Source: an uncultured Alphaproteobacteria bacterium
Lineage (GTDB): Bacteria; Pseudomonadota; Alphaproteobacteria; HIMB59; GCA-002718135
DNA length: 61,566 nt
Assembly: GCA_902514875.1 (NCBI GenBank)
Contig: CABXSY010000006.1
Location: forward strand, 1-61,566
Reading direction: 5' to 3'
Positions 8,355 through 16,276 of the stretch are shown here, one piece after another; positions within the stretch are counted from its first letter, which is position 1; each line of letters starts with the position of its first letter. The notes below the pieces were generated by a model that saw nothing but the letters and a program-made list of their open reading frames with translations, was not told the origin of the DNA and did no database searches. The position numbers and the translations under genes are program-made.

Positions 8355-9200
8355 TTAGATTTTTTTCATTAATTTTTTAAATTTTTCTAGTTCTTTTTTT
8401 TCGGCATAAACAACATTACTTTTTGATGGAAATTTCTTATTTACTACATCCTTCTGATATTCCTTAAAAGCATCTATCCTATCCTTTTGTAACTTTTCGT
8501 ATGTCTTATTAAAATCTTTATATTTTTTTGCATGTCTAGGTATTGTAGTTGAATTGAAGTGATATCCCAAAATATCTTCACCAAACAAAAATTGAATATC
8601 TGCATATCTGCCTGATCCTATTGAAATAGTCAAAGCTTTGGTGTCTTTTGTTATTTCTTTTAAAACATCCTCCGGTACACATTCGACCTCTATAGCCCAA
8701 GCACCAATTTTTTCTAATTCTTTTATATCATGATAAACTTTAATAGCCTCAGCTGAACTTTTCCCAACTGGTTTCACACCCCCTGTCCACGTTGATTTCA
8801 TTGGAACAAAACCTACGTGCCCTTGAAAAGGGATATTAAAATCACTTAAATATTTAATAAAATTTATATTCCAAGAATTGGTGTGTATAGAGTCTACACC
8901 AATTTCTATTAATTCAAATACCTTCTTCATCATACTTTCTTTGGAAGCATGCTCAGTATATTTTATTCCACACGTTAAAAATGTATTGGGTGCAGCTTCG
9001 CGTATTTCTTTTAAATGATCTACCCCACAAATAATCATATCTATACCAGCAGCTTCAGCAGCTGCAGCTTCTTCAGGAGATACAACATTTATCTGTGTTA
9101 ATTTTTTCTTACCTTTTAAATTTATTAAATCTTTAACAGTATAGTTTCTATAACCAGCTTGATGAGCAAGAGAGTAAACTTTTTTATATTTGTTTTTCAT
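8355..9200 (-). CDS. Ketopantoate hydroxymethyltransferase-like protein (PanB / PEP-mutase superfamily), copy 2
   Basis: A 281-residue TIM-barrel protein with PanB landmarks: the AAGIDMIICGVD strand, GHVGFVP (about residue 127), GAWAIEVECVPEDV with the catalytic-type Glu, and SIGSG followed by DIQFLFGEDILG. PanB transfers hydroxymethyl from methylene-THF to 2-oxoisovalerate. Two tandem copies inside a sugar-degradation block, without panC, argue for another 2-oxo acid or aldol-type reaction. It starts 2 bp downstream of copy 1 and abuts the PhyH gene. The C-terminal extension (about 60 residues, Lys-rich) is longer than in PanB. A role in pantothenate synthesis cannot be excluded. Confidence 0.75.
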   Translation of the reverse strand: MKNKYKKVYSLAHQAGYRNYTVKDLINLKGKKKLTQINVVSPEEAAAAEAAGIDMIICGVDHLKEIREAAPNTFLTCGIKYTEHASKESMMKKVFELIEIGVDSIHTNSWNINFIKYLSDFNIPFQGHVGFVPMKSTWTGGVKPVGKSSAEAIKVYHDIKELEKIGAWAIEVECVPEDVLKEITKDTKALTISIGSGRYADIQFLFGEDILGYHFNSTTIPRHAKKYKDFNKTYEKLQKDRIDAFKEYQKDVVNKKFPSKSNVVYAEKKELEKFKKLMKKI

Positions 9201-9202
9201 AA

Positions 9203-10045
9203 TTAATGTTGTTGTAGAAACTTTCTAAATTTATTTAATTCTTTTTTTTCAATTGAAATTGTATGCTTTTTTGCTGGAAATTTATTTTTTTGAACTTCTG
9301 TTCTATACTTTTTGAAAGCATTAATTCTATCTTTTTGAATATCACTTAATGTTCTATCAAAATTTTTATATTTTTTTGCATGTCTTGGAAAACTTATTTT
9401 ACTCTGCCCTAATATATCTTCTGCAAATAAAAATTGAGCATCCGCAGCTATTCCAGAGCCAATTGAAATAGTAACAAGTGATGTGTGCTTTGTAATAACT
9501 TCTAAAATATTTTCTGGAACGAGTTCTACTTCTATGCCCCATGCACCAGTTTTCTCAATATCCTTTATATCTCTAAATAATTCTGCAGCTTCATTTGCTG
9601 TCTTTCCAAAAGATCTAATGCCACCTATCCATGTTGTTCTTCTCGGAATAAAACCAACATGACTTTGAAACGGAATTCTAAATTTACTTAAATGTGCCAT
9701 CCATTCAAGATTCCAATTTTGACACATTAGTGAATCAGCACCGGCCTCAATTATCTCGAATGCTTTTTTTGTTGCTTCTTTTTTTGACGGGTTCTCAATA
9801 AAAGGTACACCAACAGTCATAAAAGTTTTTGAAGCAGCTTTTCTAATATTTGGAAAATCTTTTCCTGGTCCAGTTAATAATAAATCAATACCAGCTTCTT
9901 CAGCAGCTGCAGCTTCTTCTACTGTAGTAACTCTTACTTGTGTTAGTTTTTGCTTACCTTTTAAATTAATAACATCTCTAACTGTATAATTTCTTAAACC
10001 TAAATCATTATTAATTGAAAATACCCTTTTATATTTTTTTTTCAT
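9203..10045 (-). CDS. Ketopantoate hydroxymethyltransferase-like protein (PanB / PEP-mutase superfamily), copy 1
   Basis: A 280-residue paralog of the next gene, clearly alignable over the whole length (NYTVRDVINLKGKQKLTQV at the start, SIGSGIAADAQFLFAEDILG near residue 195). In the first metal-binding loop it has LLLTGPGKDFP where copy 2 has IICGVDHL and PanB has VGDSLG, so a Mg-binding Asp may be lost or shifted in this copy. The conserved Glu of VELVPE and the SHVGFIP loop remain. The pair could form a hetero-oligomer with one active subunit. It is the first gene of block B, with a palindromic operator candidate just upstream. Confidence 0.75.
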   Translation of the reverse strand: MKKKYKRVFSINNDLGLRNYTVRDVINLKGKQKLTQVRVTTVEEAAAAEEAGIDLLLTGPGKDFPNIRKAASKTFMTVGVPFIENPSKKEATKKAFEIIEAGADSLMCQNWNLEWMAHLSKFRIPFQSHVGFIPRRTTWIGGIRSFGKTANEAAELFRDIKDIEKTGAWGIEVELVPENILEVITKHTSLVTISIGSGIAADAQFLFAEDILGQSKISFPRHAKKYKNFDRTLSDIQKDRINAFKKYRTEVQKNKFPAKKHTISIEKKELNKFRKFLQQH

Positions 10046-10048
10046 TTT

Positions 10049-10063
10049 TGTTACAGCGTTACA
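10049..10063. promoter_or_regulatory. Putative LacI-type operator palindrome
   Basis: The 15-bp sequence TGTTACAGCGTTACA is an inverted repeat with one mismatched pair. It resembles the TGTAAC...GTTACA operators of LacI-family sugar regulators. It lies 4 bp upstream of the first PanB-like gene in the 164-bp divergent gap and could control both operons B and C. No LacI, GntR or other regulator gene is present in the window. The match is by eye and other regulator families use similar palindromes. Confidence 0.4.
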
Positions 10064-10209
10064 TTAAATCATTAAATTAATAAAAATCTATATATTTATT
10101 TTTCCACTGATTTAAAAAAATCTATGTTTTCTCCTAATATTTGTCATATAAAAATAATAGAATTTTCAATAAAAATGTGGTTCATTAGTTCTATTAATAA
10201 GGAGGAATT

Positions 10210-11691
10210 ATGAAAAAATTAATATCAACTATCTTCCTTTCATTAGTTGTAAGTTTATTTACGACTTCATTGAAAGCTGATGGTCATGATTTTACAATTT
10301 TTAATAACTCTGGAATGCTACAATTTGACGGCGGTGGAAGTGATCCAGAAGTTTTAGCCAAAGTTACTGCACATGTTAAAAAACTATCAGGTGTAACACC
10401 TAAGGTTATAGTACCTAATATGCAGGATACTACTGAGCAATTAAACTTATTACTTGCTGGAAGTAATCCTCCTGATTTGTTTCAAGCAAATTGGGATGTA
10501 TATAAATCAACATTGATGCCACTTAATGATCTTTTAGCAAAGCATGGTGATGCTCTTCTTAGATCGATTCCAGAAACTTCATGGAAGTACATGACTGACT
10601 CAGATGGCAACATCATGGGTATTCCAAGAACAGCTGCTACAAGCCCTTACATGACTTGGGTAAGACAAGACATATTAGACCAAGCTGGATTAGAAGTTCC
10701 TAAAACTGTTGAAGAGTTAACAGCATACATGGCTGCTGCTCAAAAGATAAATCCTGATTTTAAAGCGGGTACTAGAGCTTGGTCAGGTAATAAATGGGAA
10801 GAGCCAGCAATGGGATTTGCTGCAGCTTTCACTGGCGCAATGTCAGGAAATGCAGCATTTATTGATCCAAGTGATGGAAGAGTAAAGCCTGTTCCACTTG
10901 CTCCTGGTATTGAAGACTATCTTCGCTTTATGAATGATTGGCACAATAAAGGGTACTGGTATCCAGATAACTGGTCAAAATTTGATGAGTCTGAAGTCTT
11001 TAGAACTTGTAATATGGCAATGTGGAGTGGATGGTATTCACGTGTTACAATTATCGTTCCTAAAGTTGAATCAAATTGTCCTGGTATGAAATATGTGAGA
11101 GCTCCTATTATGGGATCAAAAGGTTGGATGGCTACTACTAGAGCTAGTGGTACACAAGCATATGTCATTAACAAAAAAGCTAAAAATCCAGAAGCGATTA
11201 TGCAATATCTAAATTGGATGTGGAATGATCAGTCTGTTGAAGGCTACGCAACTGGTGTTAATGGTATTGAAGGAGATCATTGGTCTTATGAATCAAAAGG
11301 AATGCCTGCAATAGTTAATACTAAAGATAAAGCTGAAACTAAATATGTTGGTGATTTTGGTTTACCAAACTTTCCTTACGAAGGAAATATGCAGCCAAAT
11401 GATAGTTTATGGGCAACACATTTCAATTATCTTGGAAGTGGTTTGACTAAGCTTGATGACTCTCATCAACCTATTGATTTGTATATGGCTTGGGATAAGG
11501 GAAGAATTGCAGATGAAACTCCAACTCTTGGAGATGTTCATCGAATGATCGCTGAAAATTTCACAGCTTTTTATACTGGTGAAAGATCAATTGATGAATA
11601 CGATGATTTCTTGGCAGAACTAGATGATGCAGGAATGCAAGACTGGATCAATGCTATGACTGCTCAAATGCAAGAATCTTGGGCTAATTAA
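10210..11691 (+). CDS. ABC transporter substrate-binding protein, LplA-like (family 1 sugar type)
   Basis: A 493-residue periplasmic protein with a clear signal peptide (Lys-Lys, hydrophobic core, cleavage after SLKA, residue 23). The start is fixed by an AAGGAGG sequence 4 bases before the ATG. DTTEQLNLLLAGSNPPDLFQ and DNWSKFDESEVFRTCNMAMWSGWY are typical of the large binding proteins of the LplABC family, which bind oligosaccharides. It is first in block C and is followed by a 12-bp hairpin and two permease genes. The substrate is probably a glycan fragment, since the next catabolic gene is a GH33-like sialidase. Confidence 0.85.
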   Translation: MKKLISTIFLSLVVSLFTTSLKADGHDFTIFNNSGMLQFDGGGSDPEVLAKVTAHVKKLSGVTPKVIVPNMQDTTEQLNLLLAGSNPPDLFQANWDVYKSTLMPLNDLLAKHGDALLRSIPETSWKYMTDSDGNIMGIPRTAATSPYMTWVRQDILDQAGLEVPKTVEELTAYMAAAQKINPDFKAGTRAWSGNKWEEPAMGFAAAFTGAMSGNAAFIDPSDGRVKPVPLAPGIEDYLRFMNDWHNKGYWYPDNWSKFDESEVFRTCNMAMWSGWYSRVTIIVPKVESNCPGMKYVRAPIMGSKGWMATTRASGTQAYVINKKAKNPEAIMQYLNWMWNDQSVEGYATGVNGIEGDHWSYESKGMPAIVNTKDKAETKYVGDFGLPNFPYEGNMQPNDSLWATHFNYLGSGLTKLDDSHQPIDLYMAWDKGRIADETPTLGDVHRMIAENFTAFYTGERSIDEYDDFLAELDDAGMQDWINAMTAQMQESWAN

Positions 11692-11704
11692 ATTTATCTA
11701 TAAA

Positions 11705-11731
11705 TGAAGACGGGATAATATCCCGTCTTCA
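11705..11731 (+). terminator. 12-bp perfect stem-loop after the binding-protein gene
   Basis: Arms 11705-11716 and 11720-11731 pair perfectly (TGAAGACGGGAT against ATCCCGTCTTCA) with a 3-base loop. It is followed by AAACAAAAAA and not by a T run, so it is more likely an RNA-stabilising or partial-stop hairpin than a full terminator. It would keep the binding protein more abundant than the permeases. Confidence 0.7.
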
Positions 11732-11744
11732 AACAAAAAAATAA

Positions 11745-12647
11745 ATGAAAAAAATTTGGAAATATCGTTTTTATTATTACTTAGCATTACCAGGTTTAAT
11801 TTATTTTGCTATTTTTCATTATGTTCCAATGGGAGGGGCTTTAATTGCCTTTAAAGACATTTCTCCCTTTGATGGTTTAAGGGGTTTCTTTGATGCACCT
11901 TGGGTCGGCTTTAAGCATTTTGAACGTTTTACTTCGTCTGTATATTTTTTAGATGTTATTGAAAACACACTTATAATAAGTGGATTAAAAATCTTATTTG
12001 GTTTCCCTGCACCAATTATTTTAGCGTTACTTTTGAATGAAGTTTTACGAATGAGTTTAAAAAGAATAATGCAAACAATTTCTTATTTACCTCATTTTAT
12101 TTCATGGGTTGTTACAGCAGGAATGATTACTGCTCTTTTAGCAACAAGTGGTGGATTATTAACTGAAACGATAAATGATTTTACAGGATCAAATATAAAT
12201 TTTTTAGGAAACAAGGATTATTTTGTAGGAATATTGGTAACATCTCATGTTTGGAAAACTATTGGGTGGAGTAGTATAATTTATTTAGCTGCAATGAGTT
12301 CTATAGACCCTTCTCTTTATGAGTCAGCAAGAATTGATGGTGCTAATAGATTGCAAATGGCATGGCACATTACACTTCCAAGTATTATGTTTGTAATAGT
12401 TATTATGTTTCTTCTAGAAATTGGTAATTTGTTGGAAGCGGGTTTTGAACAAATCCTTTTGTTGTATTCACCATCTGTTTATAAAGTTGCCGACATCATA
12501 GATACATTTGTTTACCGAGAGGGATTACTAGCATTGAAATATTCTTTTGCTGCTGCTGTAGGTCTATTTAAAGCGGTGATTGCTTTCGTTCTTCTTTATA
12601 CAGCAAATAGATTAGCTAATAGACTTGGTCAAACAGGATTATGGTAA
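11745..12647 (+). CDS. ABC transporter permease, LplB-like
   Basis: A 300-residue inner-membrane protein with six hydrophobic segments. It has the EAA loop ESARIDGANRLQMAWHITLPS, which contacts the ATPase. The N-terminus (YYYLALPGLIYFAIFHYVPM) is characteristic of LplB-type sugar permeases common in Firmicutes. It lies 53 bp after the binding-protein gene and 7 bp before the second permease. No ATPase gene follows; an MsmX/UgpC-type shared ATPase encoded elsewhere would be needed. Confidence 0.88.
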   Translation: MKKIWKYRFYYYLALPGLIYFAIFHYVPMGGALIAFKDISPFDGLRGFFDAPWVGFKHFERFTSSVYFLDVIENTLIISGLKILFGFPAPIILALLLNEVLRMSLKRIMQTISYLPHFISWVVTAGMITALLATSGGLLTETINDFTGSNINFLGNKDYFVGILVTSHVWKTIGWSSIIYLAAMSSIDPSLYESARIDGANRLQMAWHITLPSIMFVIVIMFLLEIGNLLEAGFEQILLLYSPSVYKVADIIDTFVYREGLLALKYSFAAAVGLFKAVIAFVLLYTANRLANRLGQTGLW

Positions 12648-12654
12648 TAAAAGT

Positions 12655-13533
12655 ATGAAGAGTCAGTATAAAACAGAAATATTTTATAATTATATAATTA
12701 TAGGCATACTATTAATTCTAACTCTTTCGTTTCTGCTACCTTTTATTGTAGTTTTATCAACATCACTAATAAGTGAAGCTGAATGGGCTGAAAGAGGTGG
12801 TCATGTTTTGTATCCAAAAAAAATAAGTTTTGTTGCTTATGATATACTCTTTGGAAAAAGTTATGTTTTATTTAATGCCTATCAAATTACTTTTTTAAGA
12901 GTTACGCTTGGTACTTTTTGTAATTTATTATTTACGACTACATTAGCATATGCATTAGCCCAAAGAGATTTACCCTATAGAATACCACTTACTTTTTTTG
13001 TTTTTTTTACAATGGTTTTCAATGGAGGTTTAATCCCGCAATTTCTACTTGTCGATTTTTTAAACTTGCGAAATACAATTTTTGCCCTGTTTGTTCCAAC
13101 TTTAGTTAATGGTTGGTATTTCTTAATTATGCGAAACTTTTTTATGAATATTCCAAAAGATTTAATTGATGCAGCTATAATTGATGGCGCCTCACCAGTT
13201 AGAATTTTAATAAGTGTTGTTCTACCACTGTCTATGCCTGTCATGGCAACAATTGGATTATTTTATGCAGTATATCATTGGAACGAATGGTTTTATGCTT
13301 CAATTTATATTACGGACAATCAACTAAAACCAATGCAAATTATATTACGCGGTTTACTAAATCAAGCTACTATGGAGGGAATGGAAAATATTTCTTTTAT
13401 GGAACAGCCACCACCAGGCGCTTCTTTAAGAGCGGCTTTAATTATTTTTAGTACAGTTCCAATTTTAGTCGTTTATCCATTTATACAAAGATATTTTGTA
13501 AAGGGAATTATGATTGGTGGAGTCAAAGGTTAA
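12655..13533 (+). CDS. ABC transporter permease, LplC-like
   Basis: A 292-residue inner-membrane protein with six predicted segments and the EAA loop DAAIIDGASPVRILISVVLPLS. ATG 12655 is preferred. A TTG at 12625 in frame would overlap the upstream permease by 23 bp and adds a hydrophilic leader with no homology value. The C-terminus KGIMIGGVKG is the standard ending of this permease family. It partners the 11745 permease; the binding protein at 10210 completes the periplasmic side. Confidence 0.88.
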   Translation: MKSQYKTEIFYNYIIIGILLILTLSFLLPFIVVLSTSLISEAEWAERGGHVLYPKKISFVAYDILFGKSYVLFNAYQITFLRVTLGTFCNLLFTTTLAYALAQRDLPYRIPLTFFVFFTMVFNGGLIPQFLLVDFLNLRNTIFALFVPTLVNGWYFLIMRNFFMNIPKDLIDAAIIDGASPVRILISVVLPLSMPVMATIGLFYAVYHWNEWFYASIYITDNQLKPMQIILRGLLNQATMEGMENISFMEQPPPGASLRAALIIFSTVPILVVYPFIQRYFVKGIMIGGVKG

Positions 13534-13551
13534 TCAACGTGAGGAGGAAAT

Positions 13552-14676
13552 ATGTTTAAAAGTGTTGATATTTTTGAAGCTAGAAAAGAGGGTTACAAAA
13601 CATACAGAGTACCCGGGATAACAGTTTCAAAAAATGATGTAGTTTTAGCAACTGCTGAAAGTAGACCTATTTCAGGAGGTGATTGGGATTTCAATGATGT
13701 GTTTATGAGAAGGAGTTTAGATCAAGCTGAAACTTTTCTTGAGAGACAGCTTGTAGCCAATCATAAAGATATAGGTGATGGCCCTATAAGTAATTTCGTA
13801 ATGATACCAGATATGAATACTGGAAGAATTATTGCTGTTTTTTGTTGGAAGTATTCAAGAGTATTTCGAAAGTATAGTGATGACGATGGGGCAACCTGGA
13901 GTGATCCAGAAGAAATTACAGAGACATTTAATAGATTCCACAATGATTATGATTGGAAAGTTTGTGCTACTGGTCCAGGACATGGAATACAATTAAATAA
14001 TGGTAGAATGATTATACCTGTATGGTTATCTGATGGCTCTGGAACTGAAATGGGTAAAGGTCATTTAGGTCATAGACCTTCTATTATCACTTCTATTCAT
14101 AGTGACGATAATGGTATTACCTGGGAAAGAGGAGATATTGTTTGTCGCCATGATGATAATATTGATGGCACTATTCTAATTAATCCAAGTGAAACTATCC
14201 CCGTTCAATTAGAAGATTCCTCAGTGATGTTAAACATCAGAAGTGAGTCAGAAATTGATAGACGCTTGATAGCTATAAGTCCTGATGGATCTTCAAATTG
14301 GAAAATTAGAGGATTTGATAATGCTTTATTAGAACCAGTCTGTATGGCCAGTATTTTAAAAAGCAATCAACCATCAGAAAATGAATTCAAGGATATAATT
14401 TTTATAAATCCAGATAATTTAGAAAATACAATGATACCTGAAGGACGTAATTTGCGCCACGATAGAAAAAGATTATCTGCAAAGTTAAGTTTTGATGATG
14501 CAAAGACCTGGCCTGTAAATAAAGTTATTGAAGAGGGGCCGTCTGGATATAGTGATGTAGCTCAATTAAGATCAGGAGTATTTATATGTATTTATGAATG
14601 TGAGATTGTAGAAAGAATCTGTGATGATAAATATGTCAGAGTTACGAAATTTGATAAAAACTGGCTTACAAGTTGA
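13552..14676 (+). CDS. GH33-like exo-alpha-sialidase, no signal peptide
   Basis: A 374-residue sialidase with family landmarks in order: YRVPG with Arg19 (first triad Arg), a GDWDFND loop holding the acid/base Asp candidate, RRS at 53-55, Asp boxes SDDDGATW (109-116) and SDDNGITW (184-191), NIRSESEIDRR with Arg230/Arg237-238, SFDDAKTW (313-320) with nearby Arg307, Tyr333 in SGYSD and Glu349 in IYE. GH33 enzymes release terminal sialic acid using a Tyr nucleophile. There is no signal peptide, so cleavage would happen inside the cell after import by the preceding ABC system. The start is supported by GAGGAGG 5 bases upstream. It is the best sialidase candidate of the three BNR proteins. Confidence 0.82.
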   Translation: MFKSVDIFEARKEGYKTYRVPGITVSKNDVVLATAESRPISGGDWDFNDVFMRRSLDQAETFLERQLVANHKDIGDGPISNFVMIPDMNTGRIIAVFCWKYSRVFRKYSDDDGATWSDPEEITETFNRFHNDYDWKVCATGPGHGIQLNNGRMIIPVWLSDGSGTEMGKGHLGHRPSIITSIHSDDNGITWERGDIVCRHDDNIDGTILINPSETIPVQLEDSSVMLNIRSESEIDRRLIAISPDGSSNWKIRGFDNALLEPVCMASILKSNQPSENEFKDIIFINPDNLENTMIPEGRNLRHDRKRLSAKLSFDDAKTWPVNKVIEEGPSGYSDVAQLRSGVFICIYECEIVERICDDKYVRVTKFDKNWLTS

Positions 14677-14709
14677 GGTATAAATTTTTACTAGATATCT
14701 TTTTAATTT

Positions 14710-14743
14710 AAGTTACCATAATTAAATAAAATTATGGTAACTT
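14710..14743 (+). promoter_or_regulatory. 14-bp perfect inverted repeat enclosing the PhyH start codon
   Basis: Arms AAGTTACCATAATT (14710-14723) and AATTATGGTAACTT (14730-14743) are fully complementary with a 6-base loop. The ATG of the next gene (14734-14736) lies inside the 3' arm. In mRNA the hairpin would cover the start codon. No Shine-Dalgarno sequence is visible in the loop. It may limit translation, act as a processing site, or be a DNA operator. Confidence 0.6.
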
Positions 14744-15498
14744 TAAATAATCAGTATTTACAGACTAACTTTGATAGTGATGGTTATATTTCGATTAATC
14801 CATTATTTTCAATTGAAAAAATTGAAGAAATTAAAATTGAATTAACCAGATATATTAAAGAGGTTGCACCAAATGTACCTGATCATCATATTTTTTATGA
14901 AAATAAGGATGACAAAATGAGTATTAAACAGCTTCAGCAAATGTTTAATTATGATGATTATTTTAAAGAATTAATAGAAAACTCTCCTATAAGAGAAGTT
15001 GCAGAAATAGTTTTACGTGAAAAAGCAGAACCTAAAAATTTACAATTTTTTAATAAACCACCAGGAATAGGAAAACCAACTCCACCACATCAAGATGGTT
15101 ATTACTTTATGTTAAAAAAACATAATGCTGTTACTTGTTGGCTAGCACTAGAGAAAGTTGATGAAGAAAATGGATGTATCCACTATGTAAGAGGGTCTCA
15201 TAAATTAGAATATAGACCACATGGGAGATCAAATGTTTTAGGTTTTTCTCAAGGTATAACAGATTTTGGTAATGAAGAAGATAAAAAAAATACAGTTGCA
15301 TTTCCTGGAGATCCAGGAACATTTTTAATACATAACTCAAAAACAATTCACTGGGCAGAAGGTAATAAATCTCGAACTAGGACTAGAAAAGCATTAGGAT
15401 TTATTTATTATGGAGAAAGTGCAGAAATAAATCAAGAAGCACATGATGCTTATCAAGAAAAACTAAAAAAAGAAATGAAAGAAAAAAATTTAATATGA
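14734..15498 (+). CDS. Phytanoyl-CoA dioxygenase (PhyH) family oxygenase, tandem copy 1
   Basis: A 254-residue Fe(II)/2-oxoglutarate oxygenase. His119-x-Asp121 in PPHQDGYYF and His206 in TIHWAEG form the iron site; an Arg of RTRTRKALGF (216-219) binds 2-oxoglutarate. It is alignable along its length with the next gene, showing a tandem duplication followed by divergence. The start lies in a hairpin (14710-14743). The shared NKPPG...PTPPHQDGYYF block suggests the two copies act on similar substrates. It has no signal peptide and acts in the cytoplasm, probably on an imported or released sugar-acid or amino-acid derivative. Confidence 0.9.
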   Translation: MVTLNNQYLQTNFDSDGYISINPLFSIEKIEEIKIELTRYIKEVAPNVPDHHIFYENKDDKMSIKQLQQMFNYDDYFKELIENSPIREVAEIVLREKAEPKNLQFFNKPPGIGKPTPPHQDGYYFMLKKHNAVTCWLALEKVDEENGCIHYVRGSHKLEYRPHGRSNVLGFSQGITDFGNEEDKKNTVAFPGDPGTFLIHNSKTIHWAEGNKSRTRTRKALGFIYYGESAEINQEAHDAYQEKLKKEMKEKNLI

Positions 15499-16274
15499 AT
15501 TTTAATACAAGCTTACCTGAATTGACTGATTTAAAAAAAGTCTATGATGAAAATGGTTATAATCACATACCTCAGCTTTTTTCTAAATCCGATATGGATC
15601 TTATCAACAAAGAATTTAATCGATATATTAAAGATTGTGTTCCAAAAATGAAGGAAGGTGAAGTCTACTACGTAGATAAATCTAATAAAGAAACTCTTAT
15701 GCAAATGCAAAAATTAGAAGATTATGACAGCTTCTTTTATGATTTATTTCACAATAGTAAAATTAAAGAACTTGCTGCTAACGCTTTAGGTGAGGAAGTG
15801 ATTCCTAGAGCTATGGAATATTTTAATAAACCACCAGGTAAAAGTAATCCAACACCACCACATCAAGATGGATATTATTTTAATTTAAATAATGATAAGG
15901 CTGTTACAGGATGGCTTGCTTTAGAAGATGTAGATGATGAAAACGGTTGTATTCATTATGTTAGAGGTTCTCATAAAAAAGAAGGATATAGACCACATGG
16001 TAAATCTGAAATACTAGGTTTTTCCAAAGGTGTTACAGATTTTGGTAGTGAAGAGGATAAAAAAAATACAGTAAAGTTTGAGGGTAAAGCCGGTATGTTT
16101 TTAATGCATCATGCTAAAATTATACACTTTGCAGATCCAAATAAATCAAAGACTAGATCAAGACGAGCTTTTGGTTTTGTTTATCATGGAGTCTCAGCAA
16201 AACATGACAAACATAAAGAAAAAATTGAACAGGAAAAGTTAAAAGCTGAATTAAAATCTCAAAACAAATTATAA
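15495..16274 (+). CDS. Phytanoyl-CoA dioxygenase (PhyH) family oxygenase, tandem copy 2
   Basis: A 259-residue paralog of the preceding gene, joined to it by an ATGA overlap (15495-15498). Iron ligands are His123-x-Asp125 (PPHQDGYYF) and the His of KIIHFAD; TRSRRAFGF supplies the 2-oxoglutarate Arg. The C-terminus is rich in Lys/Glu. The aminotransferase gene follows after 2 bp, so hydroxylation or demethylation and transamination may be consecutive steps. Subunits of a hetero-oligomer, or enzymes for two related substrates, are both possible. Confidence 0.9.
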   Translation: MNFNTSLPELTDLKKVYDENGYNHIPQLFSKSDMDLINKEFNRYIKDCVPKMKEGEVYYVDKSNKETLMQMQKLEDYDSFFYDLFHNSKIKELAANALGEEVIPRAMEYFNKPPGKSNPTPPHQDGYYFNLNNDKAVTGWLALEDVDDENGCIHYVRGSHKKEGYRPHGKSEILGFSKGVTDFGSEEDKKNTVKFEGKAGMFLMHHAKIIHFADPNKSKTRSRRAFGFVYHGVSAKHDKHKEKIEQEKLKAELKSQNKL

Positions 16275-16276
16275 AA

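Noticed and set aside
8355-10045. Pantothenate biosynthesis genes (panB)
   Set aside because: Two divergent copies, no panC/panE, and a catabolic operon context make a plain panB assignment unsafe.
10085-10205. A defined sigma-70 promoter for operon C
   Set aside because: TTGTCA at 10141 resembles a -35 box, but no -10 box with proper spacing could be assigned.
12625-12654. TTG start for the second LplABC permease
   Set aside because: It overlaps the first permease by 23 bp and adds a hydrophilic leader; ATG 12655 gives the usual N-terminus.
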